Assembly (NCBI RefSeq): GCF_019391655.1
Contig: NZ_JAHXPQ010000004.1
Coordinates: 248,001-312,000 of the forward strand
Direction: 5' to 3'
From: Mucilaginibacter rivuli
GTDB lineage: Bacteria > Bacteroidota > Bacteroidia > Sphingobacteriales > Sphingobacteriaceae
DNA length: 64,000 nt
Shown here: positions 60,725 to 64,000 of the stretch, one piece after another
Numbering within the stretch: the stretch's first letter is position 1
How the letters are laid out: each line of letters opens with the position of its first letter
Made by a program: the position numbers and the translations under genes
Notes under the pieces: model-generated
The model's input: only the letters and a program-made list of their open reading frames with translations
What the model was told of the DNA's origin: nothing
Database searches by the model: none

Positions 60725-62470
60725 ATGATGGGGGATATGAAAAAAGCACTATTACTCATCGTTTTTATTTTCAGCTTAACGCGATTGTGGGCGCAGGAGC
60801 AGCTATCAAAAAAACAAATGGCCGATGATTTTTTTGAGCGTTATGAATACTTTAAAAGTCTGAATTTATACCTTGACCTTGCCGGGAAGAAGAACCCTGA
60901 TATAAAAATACTGGAGCGCGTAGCAGATTGTTACCGCCTGATGAACAGCTACGAAAATGCCGAAGAATGGTATGCCCGTGTTGCTGATGATGAACACGCT
61001 GCCGCCAAAAGCGCGTACTGGTATGCCGAAATACTGTTACGCAACCAAAAGTTTGACCAAGCCAAGGCCGAATACAAACTTTACTATGATAAAGTTGGCA
61101 AAGCTGCTGAGTATGCCGCCAAAATAGCCGCATGCGATTCGGCAATGGAATGGATGGGCCTTGAACCCCGCTATAATGTACAAAATGCCGAAAAATTCAA
61201 TACGGGCTCATCTGATTGGGGGCTGGCTTATAATGGCAAAAACGGTTTCGTTTTTACATCCGACAGGAATATGACGAGTTTAGATAAGCGTAGCGGAAAT
61301 GGTTATTTCAGGTTGTATCAATCTGTAGATGGGAATATTGGCGAATTGCCGCTCATTACTAAAGGGAACCCGCTGTTTAATACCGATTATCATACCGGCC
61401 CCATGGTAGTAAATGCCAGCGGCGATACGGCTTATATTACCATTACTACCCGCGCCCCGGCACGAAAGATAAATACAGATAATAATGCTAACCTAAAGCA
61501 GCGGCTGTATACCCGCCGCCTGCAACTCATCATCGCGACCAAAACCAATGGCCAATGGGGTAACTTTAAAAGCTTTGCATACAATAACGTAAACACGTAT
61601 TCTGTGGGCCATGCGGCACTATCGGCCAATGGCATGGTGCTGTACTTTACATCGGATATGCCGGGCAGCATTGGCGAAACAGATATATGGTATTGCCAGA
61701 AACAAGCCGATGGTGCTTGGGGCAAACCTGTTAACTGTGGCACCGACATTAACACCAAAGATGAAGAAGCCTTCCCAACCATCAGCGGGAGCGATACGCT
61801 GTACTTCGCATCAAAAGGCTGGCCGGGCATGGGTGGTTTTGATATATACAAAGCCATTGGCAAAAAAGCGACATGGGTTAAGCCTATAAACATGCAATAT
61901 CCTATTAACAGCACCAGCGATGATTTTTCGCTGATCACGCATGACGGAGTTACGGGGTATCTGTCTTCAGACCGACAGGTAGGTAAAGGGAACGATGATA
62001 TTTATATGTTTACTAACCATGAGCCCGAAGTGCCGGTACATATCCCGATGGGTAATGACAATATCGCCGAGCGCTTGCCGGGCAAGCAGTTTAAACCACC
62101 TTTCGTAATCGGTAAAAGCTATGTGTTCAATAACATTTATTATGATCTGGATAAATCCAACATCCGCCCCGACGCGGCCATTGAACTGGATAAGCTGTAT
62201 GTGATACTGCGCGATAACCCTACGCTGAAGATCGAACTATCATCGCATACCGATTCGCGGGCATCTGATGATTATAACATGGCGTTATCGCAACGCAGGG
62301 CGGCTTCGGCAGTAGCTTATTTAGTAATTAAGGGGATTGACCGCAGCCGGATGACAGCGAAAGGCTATGGCGAAACGCAACTGATAAATAAATGCGCTAA
62401 TGGTGTACAATGTACAGAGGCAGAACATCAACTGAACAGACGGACGGAGGTGAAGGTATTGAGTTTGTAA
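60725..62470 (+). CDS. TPR / beta-propeller / OmpA-domain envelope protein
   Basis: Periplasmic, peptidoglycan-binding protein of 581 aa, similar in layout to the T9SS component PorE. After a signal peptide (MKKALLLIVFIFSLTRLWAQ) come TPR-like helices (about 30-135), PD40/WD40-like blades (about 150-430; GFVFTSDRN, MVLYFTSDMPGSIGETDIWY, LYFASKGWPGMGGFDIYKA) and an OmpA domain (about 465-580; IELSSHTDSRASDDYNMALS, LNRRTEVKVL). The first ATG abuts the SprF stop; an ATG four codons later (60737) gives a cleaner signal. Likely anchors the secretion or attachment machinery for the cargo to the cell wall. Confidence 0.9.
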   Translation: MMGDMKKALLLIVFIFSLTRLWAQEQLSKKQMADDFFERYEYFKSLNLYLDLAGKKNPDIKILERVADCYRLMNSYENAEEWYARVADDEHAAAKSAYWYAEILLRNQKFDQAKAEYKLYYDKVGKAAEYAAKIAACDSAMEWMGLEPRYNVQNAEKFNTGSSDWGLAYNGKNGFVFTSDRNMTSLDKRSGNGYFRLYQSVDGNIGELPLITKGNPLFNTDYHTGPMVVNASGDTAYITITTRAPARKINTDNNANLKQRLYTRRLQLIIATKTNGQWGNFKSFAYNNVNTYSVGHAALSANGMVLYFTSDMPGSIGETDIWYCQKQADGAWGKPVNCGTDINTKDEEAFPTISGSDTLYFASKGWPGMGGFDIYKAIGKKATWVKPINMQYPINSTSDDFSLITHDGVTGYLSSDRQVGKGNDDIYMFTNHEPEVPVHIPMGNDNIAERLPGKQFKPPFVIGKSYVFNNIYYDLDKSNIRPDAAIELDKLYVILRDNPTLKIELSSHTDSRASDDYNMALSQRRAASAVAYLVIKGIDRSRMTAKGYGETQLINKCANGVQCTEAEHQLNRRTEVKVLSL

Positions 62471-62473
62471 TGG

Positions 62474-63208
62474 CTATTTTATCTTGTATTCCTTTTTCAG
62501 GAAAGCGATGAGGCGTTCTATATAATCTAAGCCATCCTGCAACATCCCATTGTAAGCCCTTAAAGCGCCGCGGGCCATCCAGCAGCCATTAAAATAGGCA
62601 GCAACTTTTTCTTTATCGGTGCTGATCATTGCCCGTGTACACGATGTGTATCCTGTTAGCTTCAGGCCACAATTGAGGTCGAGCAGCTCCAGGGAACGCT
62701 CACGTGCCCTTACAAATATTGCGGTTGTAGCGGCGTACTGCTCTTTTGTTGTTTCCAGGTACGATTCAAACACGGCAATGCTATCCAAAGCTGTTGCGCT
62801 TTTTATAAAGCCAAAGCCGCCCGCGTTCCTTAACTGACTTAAGGTAACATCGTTGTTTTTAAACTCGGTGGTATTATACAGGTATTTTCTTGTTAAAATA
62901 TAAAGGGAATCCTGCACAATGGGTTGCTCCAGTTTATTTTTGGAAACCTTAATAAGGCTGTCGAGTCCGCTTACCTGTTGCTTACTATATTTAATAACAA
63001 CTTTTAACTGGGCGGTATCGCTTTGAAGGTTTTGTACCAAACTCTCAACGTATTCCTGCCCTTTTTCATTATCCGATAAATGCTCGCGGATATTTTCGGC
63101 AACAAAACCCATGAATACGGCCAGGAACATCATCACAAATTCCTTGAAGTATTCCTTAAATTTTTTCTTTATTCCTGATTCTTCTTCAGGTTGGCCGTTT
63201 GTTTCCAT
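62474..63208 (-). CDS. Hypothetical single-helix membrane protein
   Basis: Protein of 244 aa from no family I can name. A charged cytoplasmic start (METNGQPEEESGIKKKFKEY) leads to one helix (FVMMFLAVFMGFVAENIREH) and then a mostly helical domain with EYVESLVQNLQSDTAQLKVV and TLSQLRNAGGFGFIKSATAL. Proteins with this KEFxMxFLAVFxGFxAEN-type opening are common in Bacteroidota and uncharacterised. It converges on the OmpA-family gene with 3 bp between stops and diverges from tex. Confidence 0.72.
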   Translation of the reverse strand: METNGQPEEESGIKKKFKEYFKEFVMMFLAVFMGFVAENIREHLSDNEKGQEYVESLVQNLQSDTAQLKVVIKYSKQQVSGLDSLIKVSKNKLEQPIVQDSLYILTRKYLYNTTEFKNNDVTLSQLRNAGGFGFIKSATALDSIAVFESYLETTKEQYAATTAIFVRARERSLELLDLNCGLKLTGYTSCTRAMISTDKEKVAAYFNGCWMARGALRAYNGMLQDGLDYIERLIAFLKKEYKIK

Positions 63209-63362
63209 TTACGTAGTTGTATCTGTAAAGTTAATGTTTGGAATGAAAAAATCAACAGCCACAAAATCAGCGCAATCATGCAAATCAAAACAAATCAGCG
63301 GCCCATACTTGAATATTTGCCTAAAGAACACCAAATTCGCTACCTGATATTTGATACTGATA

Positions 63363-64000
63363 ATGACCTCTCATAACCATAAAATAGCCCTCGAACTTTC
63401 CATTTCCGAAAAACAGGTAAAAGCCACCGTTGATTTATTAGACGAAGGTGCAACCGTGCCATTTATCTCCCGTTACCGTAAAGAAGCCACCGGCAGTTTG
63501 GATGAGGTGCAGGTAGCAGCCATCCGCGACCGTGTTCAGCAACTGCGCGACCTGGATAAACGCCGTGAGGCTATCCTGAAATCGCTGACCGAACTGGGCA
63601 AGCTTACGCCGGAATTGGAAAAAGCGGTGAACGCGGCCGAGAGCATGACCTTATTGGAGGATATATATTTGCCCTATCGCCCCAAACGCAAAACACGCGC
63701 AAGCGCTGCCCGCGAAAAAGGTTTGCAACCACTGGCTGATATCATCCTATCGCAAAATAAAATTGATTTGGATGCCGAAGCACATAAATACCTGAGTGAA
63801 GAAAAAGGTGTAGCTTCTTTAGAGGAAGCTTTGGCAGGCGCACGTGATATACTTGCCGAAGAGATGTGCGAAAATGCCGAGGTGCGCACGCAGGTACGGA
63901 CGTTGTTTGTGGAGAAAGGCACTTTTCAATCGAAAGTGATTGAGGGGAAAGAAGAAGCCGGTATTAAATACCGTGATTATTTTGATTGGAACGAACCGCT
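63363..64000 (+). CDS. tex: Tex family RNA-binding transcription accessory protein (partial, N-terminus)
   Basis: The first 212 codons of a Tex homologue, usually about 750-780 aa, a nucleic-acid-binding factor with HTH, YqgF-like, HhH and S1 domains. The N-terminal block is clear: TVDLLDEGATVPFISRYRKE, TGSLDEVQVAAIRDRVQQL, TLLEDIYLPYRPKRKTRAS and AREKGLQPLADII. The frame is open to the window edge. It starts 154 bp after the start of the divergent hypothetical gene. Confidence 0.93.
   Translation, partial: MTSHNHKIALELSISEKQVKATVDLLDEGATVPFISRYRKEATGSLDEVQVAAIRDRVQQLRDLDKRREAILKSLTELGKLTPELEKAVNAAESMTLLEDIYLPYRPKRKTRASAAREKGLQPLADIILSQNKIDLDAEAHKYLSEEKGVASLEEALAGARDILAEEMCENAEVRTQVRTLFVEKGTFQSKVIEGKEEAGIKYRDYFDWNEP

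Noticed and set aside
1..64000. CRISPR array, tRNA/rRNA genes, prophage or insertion sequence with transposase
   Set aside because: Looked for and not seen; the only mobile-like DNA is the short palindromic repeats.

Overview
The window looks like chromosomal DNA from a gliding-type member of the Bacteroidota, most likely a Sphingobacteriaceae relative (Mucilaginibacter/Pedobacter-like). The evidence is gldKLMN, a type IX secretion (T9SS) type B cargo gene beside porP/sprF, a complete alternative complex III (act) operon joined to a caa3-type oxidase, many Bacteroidota-specific DUF proteins, and TANNTTTG-type promoter boxes. Assignment to family is inference. I see no rRNA, tRNA, CRISPR array, prophage or transposase gene.

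Layout. 1-3 kb: a partial AI-2E family membrane protein and uvrC, diverging. 3-10 kb (minus strand): the T9SS/gliding motor genes gldK-L-M-N, preceded by DUF4271-hemD. 10-16.7 kb (minus): a compact operon of five exported plant-polysaccharide enzymes (esterase, GH28, rhamnogalacturonan acetylesterase, DUF5703 six-hairpin protein, GH30 glucuronoxylanase-like) without SusC/D. 16.9-27 kb (mostly plus): hemW, a fasciclin protein, a JmjC-like cupin, an NTF2-like protein, a PfkB kinase, a VWA/AAA+ pair split by a palindromic repeat, a metallophosphoesterase, a UbiA-like protein and a methyltransferase. 27-31.4 kb (minus): a response regulator and a histidine kinase behind an S9-peptidase-like lipoprotein that has lost its catalytic Ser and His. 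31.5-35 kb: TPR protein, DUF4286, rfbC and a phosphoesterase.

35-53.8 kb (minus) is one continuous set of 19 genes: actA-B-C-D-E-F, ctaC, ctaD, ctaA, cyoE, two subunit III genes, subunit IV, a Sco-like protein lacking all copper ligands, DUF420, a 91-aa membrane protein, DUF983, DUF2461 and an OmpA lipoprotein, closed by a terminator. Together these encode the menaquinol:cytochrome c and cytochrome c:O2 steps plus heme A synthesis and oxidase assembly. 54-57 kb: a deoxyhypusine-synthase-like gene diverging from pdhB, then a 480-bp intergenic region packed with three kinds of palindromic repeat, and an NTF2-like gene. 57-62.5 kb (plus): a T9SS type B cargo protein, PorP/SprF and a TPR/beta-propeller/OmpA protein form a translationally coupled trio. 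The window ends with an unknown membrane protein (minus) and the start of tex.

The points most worth following up are the pseudo-peptidase/two-component operon, the ligand-less Sco protein, the composite palindromic intergenic region, a recurrent TANNTTTG box only 3-4 nt before start codons (suggesting leaderless mRNAs), a G-free leader before gldL, and a terminator-like hairpin inside the methyltransferase coding sequence.
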